Shown: piece by piece, positions 63,674 through 64,000 of the stretch
Position numbering within the stretch: position 1 is the first letter of the stretch
Layout: the number at the start of each line of letters is the position of its first letter
Assembly (NCBI RefSeq): GCF_016908715.1
Contig: NZ_JAFBEK010000002.1
Location: forward strand, 124,001 to 188,000
Source: Leuconostoc rapi
GTDB taxonomy: Bacteria; Bacillota; Bacilli; Lactobacillales; Lactobacillaceae
Direction of reading: 5' to 3'
Length of the DNA: 64,000 nt
Program-made: the position numbers and the translations under genes
Notes under the pieces: model-generated
What the model saw: only the letters and a program-made list of their open reading frames with translations
Databases searched by the model: none
Told to the model about the DNA's origin: nothing

Positions 63674-64000
63674 ATGCTAACTGATTTTTTAGCACAAACA
63701 GAAACAATGACACAGCTTAATGACCAAGCAACTGAGCACTCTGCTCAGTTGCTTTTAGGCGTCAACGGGAGTGCGCGTGCAGCTAGTATTGCTTCCCTAT
63801 ATGCAGGTATGCCACGACAAATGCTTGTCATGACAGATACGCAGGCGCATGCAGATCAGTTGTTCTCGGATTTATCAGGCCTGATGGACGATGTATTGAA
63901 TTTTCCAGCAGAAGAGTCCTTGGCAACAGAGATGGCAATTAGTTCACCAGATTTACGTTTGCAACGTATTGAAACGTTATTGGCGCTCAGACGTGGCGAG
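63674..64000 (+). CDS. mfd: Transcription-repair coupling factor Mfd (3' truncated by window edge)
   Basis: First 109 codons only; the frame is open to the end. Mfd removes stalled RNA polymerase and recruits UvrA. The sequence shows the UvrB-like N-terminal domain: LLLGVNGSARAASIASLY, VMTDTQAHADQLFSDLSG and LNFPAEESLATE, matching the usual start of Firmicute Mfd. ATG 63674 follows TTGGAAG. Located 55 bp after pth, which supports the call. Confidence 0.9.
   Translation, partial: MLTDFLAQTETMTQLNDQATEHSAQLLLGVNGSARAASIASLYAGMPRQMLVMTDTQAHADQLFSDLSGLMDDVLNFPAEESLATEMAISSPDLRLQRIETLLALRRGE

Overview
This window is a low-GC Firmicute chromosome segment, most like the Lactobacillales and probably the Leuconostoc/Weissella group. 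The reasons are the AT-rich codon use, strong AGGAGG-type ribosome binding sites, CIRCE and cre operators, T-box riboswitches, the MurT/GatD lipid II amidation pair, PepC, a fused mannose PTS EIIAB and an alpha-1,6-type glucosidase. The genus is inference. I saw no rRNA, tRNA, CRISPR array, insertion sequence or replication origin. Both ends cut a gene: a response regulator on the left and mfd on the right.

Layout. 1-2813: two-component system plus an HtrA-type protease that lacks a PDZ domain. 2877-3203: thioredoxin-like protein on the minus strand. 3448-11615: a large sulfur amino acid region. A Met-specific T-box (AUG specifier) precedes metA, two transsulfuration enzymes, a short MetE-like protein and luxS; metY and a second MetE-like protein follow. 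11842-16447: peptide-binding protein, class I amidotransferase, KimA-like permease and a small membrane protein. 16607-20686: LacI-type regulator divergent from an MFS carrier and a GH13 oligo-1,6-glucosidase, with two palindromic operators between. 20879-22968: gatD and murT on the minus strand. 23094-25872: a second Met T-box followed by a polar amino acid ABC transporter. 25965-30896: NlpC/P60 wall hydrolase, tdk, prfA, prmC and the Sua5 gene. 30952-33095: ptsH-ptsI with cre sites. 33189-34731: ECF sigma factor with a matching ECF promoter, and its probable anti-sigma factor. 34783-39333: tsaB, two GNAT acetyltransferases, tsaD, rex and a FemX-type ligase. 39402-42020: GtrA protein, Cof-type HAD, FUSC-like protein and nitroreductase. 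42141-43312: an ImmA/ImmR-like protease and repressor pair divergent from a small Xre protein. 43389-48953: a membrane polysaccharide synthesis cluster made of a GT2-GtrA fusion, a BcsA-like synthase, a frameshifted polytopic membrane protein and an anchored phage-type lysozyme. 49207-54441: manA and the mannose PTS with several cre sites, manO and a YitT protein. 54486-56557: groES-groEL behind a perfect CIRCE. 56614-58761: PadR regulator with a 41-bp palindromic operator region, and a DHA2 exporter. 58810-64000: pepC, a DUF3290-DUF421 pair, a MenA-like prenyltransferase, a CBS protein, pth and the start of mfd.

How the genes work together. The sulfur region can make homocysteine three ways: transsulfuration from cysteine (MetA, MetI, MetC), direct sulfhydrylation (MetY), and recycling from S-ribosylhomocysteine (LuxS). 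Two short MetE-like proteins carry the zinc ligands needed to methylate it. The second Met T-box ties an ABC importer to the same methionine-tRNA signal. Carbon control by CcpA is written into ptsHI and the mannose PTS, and possibly manA.

The part most likely to be undescribed is 42141-48953. A phage-style protease and repressor switch sits directly upstream of a polysaccharide synthase cluster that ends in an anchored lysozyme. Other notable observations are a MurT that has lost all four zinc-ribbon cysteines, a structured spacer between Shine-Dalgarno sequence and start codon at 41221-41271, and short upstream reading frames that own the ribosome binding site of the next gene.
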